From a virus: DNA of 49,061 bases. Location: IMG/VR virus record IMGVR_UViG_3300022746_000029, positions 1 to 49,061 of that record; one strand, 5' to 3'. Below the pieces are notes generated by a model. That model saw only the letters and a program-made list of their open reading frames with translations, did no database searches and had not been told where the DNA came from. Both the position numbers and the translations under genes were made by a program. Each line of letters opens with the position of its first letter. The first letter of the stretch is position 1. Shown one piece after another: positions 1-8,757 of the stretch.

Positions 1-127
1 GGTAATCCACTTCTTAAGCGAGGCTGCGGCCTACGAACCAGCTACATCTTCGGGCGCGGAGTTGAGTTTGGTAATCTGCAGCCTCGCTTCCAGAAGGTCT
101 TCGACCTGCCACAGAACCAAGACGTTT
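1..127. repeat. terminal direct repeat, left copy (circular closure overlap)
   Basis: Bases 1-127 are identical to 48935-49061. The repeat begins and ends inside the portal reading frame without disturbing it, so joining the ends over one copy restores a continuous gene. A length of 127 is a common assembler k-mer, which favours a circular contig over a packaged terminal repeat. The unit genome is then about 48,934 bp. Confidence 0.95.
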
Positions 128-1221
128 TGTTTAGCCCAGAGGCGCAGGTAATCAACGAGCGTAGCCACTTCACTGATGGCCAGTTCTTTGTGCTTGGCAA
201 TGTATCGACCAAGGCTTTCCAGCGTGTGCCATTTGATCAGATCACCGCAATCGTAACCAATCCAGACGATAACGAAGACGTATGGTACTTCCGTCGCACT
301 TGGACTCGCAAGGCACAGGACCTTGGCGGCACTAGTGCAAAAGAACAGCAGATGAACGTCTGGTACCCTGCTGACACCTATGCTCCGGAGAATGGCCGTT
401 ATGTTGGCCGCATCCAAGATCAGCCTGTAGACATTAACTTCCGCCTCTTTGCTAGCCGCGTTAACCGCCGAGCTGGCAACGTATGGGGCATCCCTGACGC
501 ATTCCCAGCCCTGCCATGGGCTCACGCATACAACGAGTTCCTAAAGGATGGCTCGCGCATGCTCAAGGCTCTCAGTATGTTTGCATGGCAGCTCAAGTCA
601 AAGACTAAGACTGCCGGTCAGGCAGCTGCAGCAGCAATTGCAAATGGCGGAACTGCCGGATCAACTGCCGTCATGGGCGATAACATGGAGCTTTCATCGC
701 TACCTCGTGCAGGATCAGTAGATCTTGGTGATGGTCGCCCACTTGGCTCAATGGTTGCATCGGCACTTGAAGTATCAGTAGTCGCACTGCTTTCGGACCC
801 GGGATCATCGGGCGCTTATGGCACTGCACAGACGCTTGACGTACCGACCCTCAAGGCAATGGAAGCTCGCCAGCACGTCTGGACTTTGTTCTACCAGCGC
901 ATCCTTAACTTCATGGGCGTCAAGGACGTTGACATTAACTGGCCGAAGATTGAAACCGAGCCTTCGCAGCGAGTTGCACAGTCACTGATCCTTGCTTACG
1001 AAGCTGGATCGATCTGGGAAGACGAACTCCGTGACGCAATCGTAGAGGCTCTCGACATTAAGAAGATGCGAGCTGACCTGCCGACTGCTAACGGCACTAA
1101 GAATAGTGCAGCAGCTACTGGCGGCAGTGTTGTGCCATCGCAGGGTAATAGCGGAGCTGTTGGTTCAACCCAGAGCAACACAAATGCAACCCGCAAGGCT
1201 GACGCTAAGCCAATCGCTTAA
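1..1221 (+). CDS. portal protein, C-terminal part (gene spans the window junction)
   Basis: This is the main part of a gene that starts at 48731 at the other end of the window; once circularised it encodes about 474 aa. The portal is the dodecameric ring at the head vertex through which DNA is packaged. I assign it by position (after the large terminase and HNH gene, before protease, decoration protein and capsid), by length, and by the general look of the sequence (FASRVNRRAGNVWGIPD, then a DGSRMLKALSMFAWQLKSK helix-like segment); no single motif proves it. The Ala/Ser/Asn-rich C-terminal 40 residues look unstructured. Base 1 is the first base of a codon. A TTG at 127 could be mistaken for a start but is an artefact of the cut. 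Confidence 0.8.
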   Translation, partial: GNPLLKRGCGLRTSYIFGRGVEFGNLQPRFQKVFDLPQNQDVLFSPEAQVINERSHFTDGQFFVLGNVSTKAFQRVPFDQITAIVTNPDDNEDVWYFRRTWTRKAQDLGGTSAKEQQMNVWYPADTYAPENGRYVGRIQDQPVDINFRLFASRVNRRAGNVWGIPDAFPALPWAHAYNEFLKDGSRMLKALSMFAWQLKSKTKTAGQAAAAAIANGGTAGSTAVMGDNMELSSLPRAGSVDLGDGRPLGSMVASALEVSVVALLSDPGSSGAYGTAQTLDVPTLKAMEARQHVWTLFYQRILNFMGVKDVDINWPKIETEPSQRVAQSLILAYEAGSIWEDELRDAIVEALDIKKMRADLPTANGTKNSAAATGGSVVPSQGNSGAVGSTQSNTNATRKADAKPIA

Positions 1222-1231
1222 TTCTTGTGTG

Positions 1232-1240
1232 TGGTATACT
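1232..1240 (+). promoter_or_regulatory. extended -10 promoter before the protease gene
   Basis: TGGTATACT is an extended -10 element (TGn plus TATACT) with no convincing -35. It lies just after the portal stop and 33 bp before the protease start. The same nine bases occur before the portal gene at 48701-48709. Confidence 0.5.
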
Positions 1241-1272
1241 TAAACCTAGCATTACAACGCTATGGAGAATTT

Positions 1273-2268
1273 ATGACCACTCAACTCACTGAGAGTCTGG
1301 ACTTCTCACTTGCTGCACCCACTAAGGGCAACAAGTGGAAGGTGAAGGTTATTGAAGCTGGCTGGGGTAGCTCGGGCTACTACGGTGCTGATATGCTCGC
1401 ACACTACGGTCCAAACGTATTTACCAAGGGTACTAAGGTTTTCATGAACCACCCTTCAGTTTCGGAAGCCAGCGATCGCCCAGAGCGTAACGTTGAGAAG
1501 CTTGCTGGAAAGCTTGTTTCGGACGCTTACTTCACTGAAAACGGCCTTGTTGCCGATATCGAATTCTACTCCCACTACGCTCCAATTATCAAGGAGATGG
1601 CTGGCGATGTAGGTCTGTCTATTCACGCCATGGGCTCTGCCGTAATGGGTGAGGCAGAGGGTCGCCAAGGCCCAATCATCGAGTCGCTAGTCTCAGATCC
1701 ACTGACCAGCGTAGATGTTGTTACCGTAGCCGGAGCTGGTGGCAAGTTCTTGTCATTGCTTGAGAGCTACACCAGGAACGATACTGAAACCGAACAGGTT
1801 GCAGAATCCCTATCGGAAGGAAATGGAATGTCCATTACCAAGGAAGAGTTTGAGGCTGCAATCGCTGACCTCAAGACCGCCTTCGTTGAGGCACTCTCGC
1901 CTGTAATTGAGTCTGTGTCGGTTCTGGCAGAAGCTGCCAAGCCTGCTGAGGCTGAAGAGGGCGTAGAGGGCGAAGCCGCAGAGGCCGAGCCAGAGATCGA
2001 TCCAGTCGACCTCGCTGCTAAGCTCAACGAGTCGGGCCTCCCAAAGGTTGCCCTAGCTCGCGTAGTTGAGGCCCTCAAGGCAGAGGCAAACACCAAGACC
2101 GCAGACGAGATCATCGCAGACGAGAAGGCATATGTCACCTCGGTTAGCGAGTCGGCTGCTGTTGCTACTTCGACCGGTGCCACTTTCGGCAAGATCGAGG
2201 AAGCTTCGACCCCAAACACCCCTGCAAACGAGCTTGACGCTATCGTCGGCCGTATCGCTGGTAAGTAA
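1273..2268 (+). CDS. probable capsid maturation protease / scaffold
   Basis: A 331-aa protein. The N-terminal 170 residues form a compact domain beginning with a strand-rich WKVKVIEAGWGSSGYYG segment and containing FMNHPS (about residues 57-62), LSIHAMGSA and SVDVVTVAGAGG, which resembles actinophage head maturation proteases. The C-terminal half is acidic, Ala/Glu-rich and helical (about 190-260), as expected of an attached scaffold. ATG 1273 is preferred over a GTG-type start at 1225 because GGAG lies 5 bp upstream and the upstream promoter would otherwise sit inside the gene. Position between portal and capsid supports the role. The active-site triad is not proven. Confidence 0.7.
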   Translation: MTTQLTESLDFSLAAPTKGNKWKVKVIEAGWGSSGYYGADMLAHYGPNVFTKGTKVFMNHPSVSEASDRPERNVEKLAGKLVSDAYFTENGLVADIEFYSHYAPIIKEMAGDVGLSIHAMGSAVMGEAEGRQGPIIESLVSDPLTSVDVVTVAGAGGKFLSLLESYTRNDTETEQVAESLSEGNGMSITKEEFEAAIADLKTAFVEALSPVIESVSVLAEAAKPAEAEEGVEGEAAEAEPEIDPVDLAAKLNESGLPKVALARVVEALKAEANTKTADEIIADEKAYVTSVSESAAVATSTGATFGKIEEASTPNTPANELDAIVGRIAGK

Positions 2269-2284
2269 GAAAAGGAATAAGTAA

Positions 2285-2629
2285 ATGGCTCTTAACGAGA
2301 TTTACAAAGTAGCCAGTGAGCTGGTCTTCCCTGTAGCGAGCACCGTTGTTTCGGGCGACTTGGTACAGGTCGGTCAGGTTGTTGGCGTAGCACAGCAGAA
2401 TGCTGTGACTGGCGAGGATGGCAACACCTACGCAACCCTCAAGCTCGATGGCGTTTTCAAGCTGACCTCGTCGGCTGCATTCACCGTTGGCGCAAACGTT
2501 TACCTGACCTCGGCTGGCGTCGTTAACGCTACCGCTTCGGGTAACAAGTTCATCGGTCACGCCATCAAGGCTAAGGCTACCACCACCGCTGGCGACGTTC
2601 TCGTTCGCTTGGTCTCGGCAGCAGCGTAA
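2285..2629 (+). CDS. DUF2190-like head decoration protein
   Basis: A 114-aa protein rich in Val, Ala, Thr and Gly with predicted beta strands. The pattern GDLVQVGQVVGVA, then GANVYLT near the middle, then GHAIKAKATTTAGDVLVRL at the end, matches the DUF2190 (capsid decoration/cement) family style. It sits 10 bp upstream of the major capsid gene with SD AAAGGAATAAGTA. It probably trimerises on the capsid surface. Codon use is strongly biased (GTT, TCG, AAG), like the capsid gene, suggesting high expression. Confidence 0.7.
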   Translation: MALNEIYKVASELVFPVASTVVSGDLVQVGQVVGVAQQNAVTGEDGNTYATLKLDGVFKLTSSAAFTVGANVYLTSAGVVNATASGNKFIGHAIKAKATTTAGDVLVRLVSAAA

Positions 2630-2638
2630 GGATAAATT

Positions 2639-3739
2639 ATGGAAAACGTTACTTCACGTCAGGTCGAGGCAGCTAAGCTCCTCGAAGGCGCAATCCGTGG
2701 CGATAAGAGCGACCAGCTCAAGCTCCGCGAAGGCATTGCAACCAGCGACCTCCCTGTGCAGCTGGCCCCAACCATCAACAAGATCATGCTTCAGAACTAC
2801 GCAGACCAGCCAAAGGTCTGGGGTTCGTTCGCTCAGAAGCTCGTTGTTGACGACTTCCGCCCAGTCAACTACATGAACCTCGCTTACGAGGACGACGGCG
2901 TTGACAACATGGGTGACAAGTTCCGCGAGGGATCGCTGCCTACCGTTGGCGAGTACGACGAGTACCCAACTGCTGGTTGGTTCTCATTTAGCGAGGCCGA
3001 GTTCGCAGTTAAGAAGTCGGGTTCGCGTATCCGCTTCTCGTGGGAGTCGATTGTCAACGACAACAACATCTCGATCCTTGAGCGTCTGCCTCTCGAGCTT
3101 GCTCGCAAGGCTGCTGGTAAGGAAGACGAAGAGGCCACCAAGCAGCTCGTCTCGGCAACCGGCCTCAACACCGGCAACTTCAAGTCGGGCAACCAGAACC
3201 TCCTGGCTGGCAACCCAGCTCTGACCCTAGAGTCGCTTGAGGCAGCTATCGTTGCAGCTAACGTCCAGACCTACAACGGCAAGACCATCACTCCGTTCAG
3301 CCGTTTCGTACTGGTTGTTAACGCTGGTCTTGAAATGACCGCTAAGAAGATCCTTGCTATCCAGCAGGTTCGCACTGAGGTCACCAACGGTAGCACCGTA
3401 ACCTCGACTGTTTCGGGCAACCCAATTGCTGCAAACATTCAGGTTGTTGTCAACCCATGGCTGAAGAAGATCAACGCTAGCTCGGACAACTACTGGTTCC
3501 TGATCCCGGTTCCTTCGGACACCCTCAACCCAGGTGTTGTTCTTGGCTTCCTCCGTGGCTACGAGTCGCCAGAGCTCCGCGTTAAGGCTAACGGCGGTCT
3601 CTACATCGGTGGCGGTCTGGTTCCTGCTCGCGAAGGTTCGTTCGACAACGACGACTTCGAGATGCGAATCCGTCACATCGCAACTGGTGGCATGATCATG
3701 CCTACCGGTACCATCGCCTCGACTGGTGCTGGCGCTTAA
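2639..3739 (+). CDS. major capsid protein
   Basis: A 366-aa HK97-fold type major capsid protein. Evidence is position after protease and decoration genes, length, a very strong codon preference indicating high expression, an N-terminal helical arm, a central DNMGDKFREGSLPTVGEYDEY loop-like segment, and a C-terminal DNDDFEMRIRHIATGGMIMP strand typical of capsid P-domain ends. SD is AAGGATAAATT. The gene is followed within 12 bp by a strong terminator at 3751-3790, so head transcription ends here. No N-terminal scaffold domain is visible, consistent with a separate scaffold in the upstream protease. Confidence 0.88.
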   Translation: MENVTSRQVEAAKLLEGAIRGDKSDQLKLREGIATSDLPVQLAPTINKIMLQNYADQPKVWGSFAQKLVVDDFRPVNYMNLAYEDDGVDNMGDKFREGSLPTVGEYDEYPTAGWFSFSEAEFAVKKSGSRIRFSWESIVNDNNISILERLPLELARKAAGKEDEEATKQLVSATGLNTGNFKSGNQNLLAGNPALTLESLEAAIVAANVQTYNGKTITPFSRFVLVVNAGLEMTAKKILAIQQVRTEVTNGSTVTSTVSGNPIAANIQVVVNPWLKKINASSDNYWFLIPVPSDTLNPGVVLGFLRGYESPELRVKANGGLYIGGGLVPAREGSFDNDDFEMRIRHIATGGMIMPTGTIASTGAGA

Positions 3740-3750
3740 TAACGTTGCAT

Positions 3751-3790
3751 AAGATATCCCCTGCCCACTCGGGTGGGGGATATCTTTTTA
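3751..3790. terminator. intrinsic terminator after major capsid gene
   Basis: AGATATCCCC pairs perfectly with GGGGATATCT around a 14-nt GC-rich inner loop, followed by TTTTT. The A-rich 5' side makes it usable in both directions. It separates the capsid message from the tiny gene at 3803. Confidence 0.9.
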
Positions 3791-3802
3791 GAAAGGAATA
3801 TC

Positions 3803-3898
3803 ATGGCAGCTCACAGGGATTCCAAGAAGGATTCAGGTAAGAAGCATAAAGAGAAGAAGCGAGACAAGTCCCACAAGAAGGACTCTCGCCGCAAATAA
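3803..3898 (+). CDS. 31-aa lysine-rich protein
   Basis: A 31-aa protein, about half Lys or Arg and with no hydrophobic core (begins MAAHRDSKKD, ends KKDSRRK). SD GAAAGG lies 6-7 bp before the ATG. It is flanked on both sides by strong intrinsic terminators (3751-3790 and 3904-3936), so it forms its own unit or is read by transcripts that pass the first one. Such a basic peptide could bind nucleic acid or the inside of the capsid. No family is recognised; the function is unknown. Codons (AAG, TCC, CGC) match the structural genes. Confidence 0.7.
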   Translation: MAAHRDSKKDSGKKHKEKKRDKSHKKDSRRK

Positions 3899-3903
3899 AG
3901 AGA

Positions 3904-3936
3904 TCCCCTCGGCCTTCGGGTCGGGGGTTTTCTTTT
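3904..3936 (+). terminator. intrinsic terminator after the lysine-rich gene
   Basis: A roughly 9-bp GC stem (CCCTCGGCC with GGTCGGGGG, including two G-T pairs) closed by a TTCG tetraloop and followed by TTTTCTTTT. It is a textbook rho-independent terminator on the plus strand. Confidence 0.9.
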
Positions 3937-3948
3937 GTGCTGGTGTTG

Positions 3949-3957
3949 TGCTATAAT
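3949..3957 (+). promoter_or_regulatory. extended -10 promoter for the nrd operon
   Basis: TGCTATAAT is a consensus extended -10 with no clear -35, placed directly after the terminator and 35 bp before nrdH. It gives the ribonucleotide reductase genes their own promoter independent of the capsid message. Confidence 0.7.
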
Positions 3958-3991
3958 GTTCTTCCGTCAAAATTTAGCAAAGGAGAAAATC

Positions 3992-4216
3992 ATGGATGTA
4001 ACCGTATATTCACTGCCATCATGCGTTCAGTGCGACAGCACCAAGCGACTACTCAAGCGAGAGAACATCGCCTTTAACGAGGTGGATCTTTCGGAGGATG
4101 CAGCAGCAATGGAGCTCGTTCGATCGCTTGGCTATCAGGCTGCCCCAGTAGTTATCGCTGGCGACAAGCACTGGAGCGGATTCCGCATGGATCAAATTAT
4201 GCAGCTCGTAAACTAA
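3992..4216 (+). CDS. nrdH: NrdH-type glutaredoxin-like protein
   Basis: A 74-aa thioredoxin-fold protein with the redox motif CVQC at residues 11-14 (SLPSCVQCDSTK) and the downstream AAPVVIAGDKHWSGF segment with the cis-Pro typical of NrdH. NrdH passes electrons to the C-terminal cysteine pair of class Ib reductase. ATG 3992 has SD AAAGGAG 7 bp upstream; a longer frame upstream would run into the promoter. It sits 18 bp before nrdE, in the usual NrdH-NrdE-NrdF order, without nrdI. Confidence 0.92.
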   Translation: MDVTVYSLPSCVQCDSTKRLLKRENIAFNEVDLSEDAAAMELVRSLGYQAAPVVIAGDKHWSGFRMDQIMQLVN

Positions 4217-4234
4217 CACACAAAAAGGAGCCAA

Positions 4235-6352
4235 ATGGAAAACAACTATAATTACCATGAACTAAACGCAATGATCAACCTCTGGGATTCAGAGGGCAAG
4301 TTACAGTTGCACAAGGATAAGGAAGCAGCACGATCATACTTCCTTGATCACGTTAACCAGAATACTGTATTCTTTCACAGCCTTGAAGAGAAGCTTAACT
4401 ACCTCGTCGAGCATGACTACTACGACCAGTCTGTGCTGGACCAGTATGGCTTCGAGGATGTCAAGGCGGCATTCCAGCAGGCCTACGCTCATAAGCACCG
4501 CTTTGAGGCGTTTATGGGCGCATACAAGTTTTATACCTCGTATGCCCTGAAGACCTTCGATGGTACTCGCTACCTAGAGCGATTCGAGGACCGTGTGGTC
4601 ATGAATGCTCTCGTACTGGCACAGGGTGACATTAAGATGGTCAAGAAGCTTATCGATGAAATCATCACCGGTCGTTTCCAGCCAGCAACCCCGACGTTCC
4701 TGAACGCAGGTAAGAAGCAGCGTGGTGAATTCGTCTCGTGCTTCCTGCTTCGCACCGAGGATAACATGGAGTCGATCTCTCGTGCAATCAATTCGTCGTT
4801 GCAGCTATCGAAGCGTGGCGGTGGTGTTGCACTCAACTTATCGAATATTCGTGAGTCAGGTGCGCCGATCAAGAAGATCGAGGGTCAGAGCTCAGGCATC
4901 ATCCCGGTAATGAAGCTTCTCGAAGACAGTTTCAGCTATGCCAACCAGCTGGGCGCACGTCAGGGTGCAGGTGCCGTCTATTTGAACGCACACCACCCAG
5001 ACATCATGAAGTTCCTTGACACCAAGCGCGAGAACGCAGACGAGAAGATCCGTATCAAGTCGCTCTCAATCGGTGTCGTCGTTCCTGACGTGACCCTCGA
5101 GCTGGCTCGCACCAACGAAGACATGTACCTGTTCTCGCCATACGACGTCGAGAAGGTTTACGGCATCCCATTTGGCGACATCTCGGTCACCGAGAAGTAC
5201 CAAGAGATGGTCGACGATCCACGCATTAAGAAATCGAAGATCAAGGCTCGTGTGCTGTTTGAGCGAATCGCTGAGTTGCAGTTCGAGTCAGGTTACCCAT
5301 ACATCATGTATGAGGATACCGTTAACAAGGCTAACCCAATTGCCGGTCGCATCAACATGTCGAACCTATGCTCGGAGATCCTCCAGGTGAACAGCCCGTC
5401 TGTTTACAACGAAGATCTTTCATATGCCGAGATCGGAACTGACATTAGCTGCAACCTTGGCTCATTGAATATTGCTAAGGTAATGGATGGTGGCAATCTG
5501 GCTCAGACCGTAGATGCCTCAATTCGGGCTCTAACGTCTGTCTCAGACCTTAGTAGCATCGAGTCGGTGCCATCTATCAGGGATGGCAATAAGCGGGCTC
5601 ATGCGATCGGCCTAGGCCAGATGAACCTACATGGATTCCTCGCTCGCGAGCATATCCATTACGGATCGGAAGAGGGCGTAGACTTTACGAACATGTACTT
5701 CTACGCAGTGGCTTACCACGCAATCAAGGCAAGCAATAAGATTGCCAAGGAACGCGGTGAGACGTTTGCTGGGTTCGAGAACTCGAAGTATGCAACTGGT
5801 GAGTTCTTTGACAAGTACATCAACCAGGAATGGAAGCCGGCGACCAAGAAGGTTGAAGATCTATTTGCCAAGTTCGGTATTGAGCTCCCTACTGTGCATG
5901 ACTGGGAGCTTCTAAAGAAGTCTGTCAAGGCATATGGTATCTACAATCAGAACCTACAAGCTGTACCACCTACCGGTTCGATCAGCTACATCAATAACTC
6001 CACCTCGTCGATTCACCCGATTGCTTCAAAGATTGAAACTCGCAAGGAAGGCAAGCTTGGACGTGTTTACTATCCAGCTCCTTACCTCAGCGACGACACC
6101 ATGGAGTACTTCCAAGACGCATACGAGATTGGCCCAGAGGCTATCATTGATACCTATGCTGCGGCAACTCAGCATGTTGATCAAGGCCTCTCGTTGACTC
6201 TGTTCTTCAAGGATACTGCAACTACCCGAGATGTTAACCGAGCACAGATCTACGCTTGGAAGAAGGGCATCAAAACTATTTACTATATCCGTATTCGCCA
6301 AATGGCTTTGGATGGCACTGACGTTGAACAATGCGTCAGCTGCATGTTGTAA
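4235..6352 (+). CDS. nrdE: ribonucleotide reductase alpha subunit, class Ib
   Basis: A 705-aa catalytic subunit that reduces ribonucleoside diphosphates to deoxy forms. Visible hallmarks are [15 protein letters not shown], the redox cysteines in FVSCFLL (about C169) and DISCNLGS (about C406), the NLCSEI active-site signature (about 375-380), and the C-terminal relay pair in EQCVSCML (C700, C703). Length is normal for NrdE, with no ATP-cone extension at the N-terminus, as usual for class Ib. SD is AAAAAGGAG. The gene lies between nrdH and nrdF and supplies dNTPs for phage replication with ThyX and dUTPase encoded elsewhere. Confidence 0.95.
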   Translation: MENNYNYHELNAMINLWDSEGKLQLHKDKEAARSYFLDHVNQNTVFFHSLEEKLNYLVEHDYYDQSVLDQYGFEDVKAAFQQAYAHKHRFEAFMGAYKFYTSYALKTFDGTRYLERFEDRVVMNALVLAQGDIKMVKKLIDEIITGRFQPATPTFLNAGKKQRGEFVSCFLLRTEDNMESISRAINSSLQLSKRGGGVALNLSNIRESGAPIKKIEGQSSGIIPVMKLLEDSFSYANQLGARQGAGAVYLNAHHPDIMKFLDTKRENADEKIRIKSLSIGVVVPDVTLELARTNEDMYLFSPYDVEKVYGIPFGDISVTEKYQEMVDDPRIKKSKIKARVLFERIAELQFESGYPYIMYEDTVNKANPIAGRINMSNLCSEILQVNSPSVYNEDLSYAEIGTDISCNLGSLNIAKVMDGGNLAQTVDASIRALTSVSDLSSIESVPSIRDGNKRAHAIGLGQMNLHGFLAREHIHYGSEEGVDFTNMYFYAVAYHAIKASNKIAKERGETFAGFENSKYATGEFFDKYINQEWKPATKKVEDLFAKFGIELPTVHDWELLKKSVKAYGIYNQNLQAVPPTGSISYINNSTSSIHPIASKIETRKEGKLGRVYYPAPYLSDDTMEYFQDAYEIGPEAIIDTYAAATQHVDQGLSLTLFFKDTATTRDVNRAQIYAWKKGIKTIYYIRIRQMALDGTDVEQCVSCML

Positions 6353-6358
6353 GGATGA

Positions 6359-7312
<954 letters not shown>

Positions 7313-7329
7313 TCTACAATTGAATAGTA

Positions 7330-7338
7330 TGATATAAT
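7330..7338 (+). promoter_or_regulatory. extended -10 promoter for a short RNA
   Basis: TGATATAAT is a consensus extended -10 18 bp after the nrdF stop. Transcription would start near 7344-7346, that is at the 5' side of the hairpin at 7343-7365, and would stop at the terminator at 7377-7422. Confidence 0.6.
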
Positions 7339-7343
7339 ATATA

Positions 7344-7422
7344 CGCGGATACCTCCTTTCCGCGTGTGTGTGTTACAAGACCCCCTTGTTGAGCCTTCTT
7401 GCTCCGAGGGGGTCTTTTCTTT
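7344..7422 (+). ncRNA. putative small RNA with anti-Shine-Dalgarno loop
   Basis: About 75-80 nt bounded by a consensus extended -10 promoter and a strong intrinsic terminator, with no reading frame. Its 5' end forms a 7-bp stem (ACGCGGA at 7343-7349 with TCCGCGT at 7359-7365) that presents the loop TACCTCCTT. ACCTCCTTTC reproduces the 3' end of 16S rRNA that pairs with Shine-Dalgarno sequences, and the flanking GGAT is also present in rRNA. The RNA could pair with ribosome binding sites of host or phage mRNAs. The alternative is a chance hairpin in the nrdF 3' UTR. Confidence 0.5.
7377..7422 (+). terminator. intrinsic terminator after nrdF and the short RNA
   Basis: AAGACCCCC pairs with GGGGGTCTT (9 bp), with an inner GAGC/GCTC extension, followed by TTCTTTT. 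It ends both the nrd message and the short RNA. Confidence 0.92.
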
Positions 7423-7431
7423 TGTTCACGA

Positions 7432-7437
7432 TAGAAT
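7432..7437 (+). promoter_or_regulatory. -10 element before the first fibre gene
   Basis: TAGAAT ends 9 bp before the ATG at 7447. No Shine-Dalgarno sequence lies upstream of that ATG, so the message is likely leaderless or nearly so, a common initiation mode in actinobacteria. GATAnAATAG-like sequences recur at 15982, 23693 and 13605. Confidence 0.4.
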
Positions 7438-7446
7438 AGACGTACA

Positions 7447-8334
7447 ATGATCATTTTTCCAGATAACAATCTCCCTCAGCAGTCGCAGGATTGGGCTGAT
7501 AAGGTTGAGAATGAAATAAAGAAACTAGACAAGAAGTCTGGTGGATCTGGCGCACCCGGAAGCGATGGAGTTCCGGGACCAAAGGGCGAACAGGGCGAGC
7601 AGGGTGTACAAGGAGAGCAGGGGCCAGAGGGCCTCGTTGGACCGCAAGGTATCCAAGGCGAACAAGGAATACAGGGTATCCAAGGTGAGGTCGGACCTCA
7701 AGGAGCTCAAGGACTTGAGGGGCCTGAAGGTCCGCAAGGTATCCAAGGTCCACAGGGCGAAACTGGACCTATGGGACCGCAGGGTCCTCAAGGAGAGCAG
7801 GGCCCAGCTGGCGCAGACGGCAATACTGGACCGCAAGGAATCCAAGGTATTGCTGGTCCTCAAGGACCACAAGGCATACAAGGCGAAACTGGTCCTGCTG
7901 GTCCACAAGGTGATACTGGTCTCACGGGTTCTATGGGGCCTATGGGTCCTTCTGGTGCAAAGGGAGATCAAGGCCTTCAAGGAGATCAGGGCCTAACTGG
8001 CCTCTCAGCCTATCAGGTCGCACAGCTAAATGGATTCAATGGAACCGAGCAAGACTGGCTAGCGTCGCTAGTCGGCGCAGATGGTGCTACTGGCCCACAG
8101 GGGCCTCAAGGTGACGCTGGAATCCAAGGACCCGCCGGCCCTAAAGGTGACACCGGTTTAACTGGTCCACAGGGCGTACAGGGTCTTACTGGACCTAAAG
8201 GTGACACCGGAGCTACTGGTCCACAGGGACCATCTGGCGTAGCCTATGCAACATCGCCTGTTGAATACAACTCTGGCACACAGACCATCTCGCTGAATTA
8301 CAATCTACTTATCATCAATGGCGGTACCGCATAA
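7447..8334 (+). CDS. collagen-like tail fibre protein
   Basis: A 295-aa fibre. Residues 1-35 form an anchor (IIFPDNNLPQQSQDWADKV) resembling the start of the tail protein at 22976. Residues about 37-265 are Gly-X-Y repeats (GPQGIQGPQGETG style) forming a trimeric collagen-like rod, interrupted near 190-215 by LTGLSAYQVAQLNGFNGTEQ, a non-collagen knob common in phage fibres. The C-terminus ends INGGTA, shared with the fibre ending at 9528. It overlaps the next gene by one base. Probable role: side fibre or host contact. The DNA is itself repetitive and prone to recombination. Confidence 0.85.
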   Translation: MIIFPDNNLPQQSQDWADKVENEIKKLDKKSGGSGAPGSDGVPGPKGEQGEQGVQGEQGPEGLVGPQGIQGEQGIQGIQGEVGPQGAQGLEGPEGPQGIQGPQGETGPMGPQGPQGEQGPAGADGNTGPQGIQGIAGPQGPQGIQGETGPAGPQGDTGLTGSMGPMGPSGAKGDQGLQGDQGLTGLSAYQVAQLNGFNGTEQDWLASLVGADGATGPQGPQGDAGIQGPAGPKGDTGLTGPQGVQGLTGPKGDTGATGPQGPSGVAYATSPVEYNSGTQTISLNYNLLIINGGTA

Positions 8335-8750
8335 TGACTACTGATCTACCAACTAACCTAGGTTATGGCACTGTGATTGGCCGCTTCCTATTGGCCTATG
8401 CTGACAGTGCAGACGCTGGCAATGAGCCTGACGGCATTGCAGCCGTAGGCAGCGTCTTCTTTGTGCCATCTGTAAATGCAGTCAAGAACCCGACTGCCAG
8501 TCCAGCACCGGTAACGATCATGCCAGCCACTGTAGAATGCACCCTCGATACAGAAGGCTATCTCTATGGTCCACAGGGCGGACGCGGTGTGAGACTGATT
8601 GCCACTGATGATCCTGACACTATTCCAAATAACTGGTACTGGACTGTGAAGTTTAAACTTACCGATCAGGGTGGCACTCCACTCAATGGGCTCGACAATA
8701 AGATGCTAACCCTGTCTGGCGGCGAGACCCTAGACTTGACTCTGGTATAG
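8334..8750 (+). CDS. fibre-associated protein, paralogue of the next gene's N-terminus
   Basis: A 138-aa beta-rich protein. It shares over most of its length the pattern DLPTNLGYGTVIGRFLLAYADS, then PATVECTLD, then LIATDDPD, then W.V.FKLTDQ with residues 1-135 of the gene at 8758. The pair therefore arose by tandem duplication, and this copy lacks a collagen rod. It starts at TAATG overlapping the upstream stop. It could be a fibre adaptor or base domain; no family is named. Confidence 0.75.
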   Translation: MTTDLPTNLGYGTVIGRFLLAYADSADAGNEPDGIAAVGSVFFVPSVNAVKNPTASPAPVTIMPATVECTLDTEGYLYGPQGGRGVRLIATDDPDTIPNNWYWTVKFKLTDQGGTPLNGLDNKMLTLSGGETLDLTLV

Positions 8751-8757
8751 GATAATA

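Noticed and set aside
1-127. Biological direct terminal repeat used for packaging
   Set aside because: It lies inside the portal gene in frame and is exactly 127 bp, a common assembler k-mer; terminal repeats usually lie in non-coding DNA.
7343-7365. Reading the anti-SD loop as a Shine-Dalgarno site (AAAGGAGGT) for a minus-strand gene
   Set aside because: No start codon or reading frame follows at a usable distance on the minus strand, and no leftward transcription is expected there.
7451-7980. Leftward open frames through the collagen-like fibre gene
   Set aside because: They mirror the Gly-X-Y repeat codons, lack a start with SD, and lie fully inside a clear gene.
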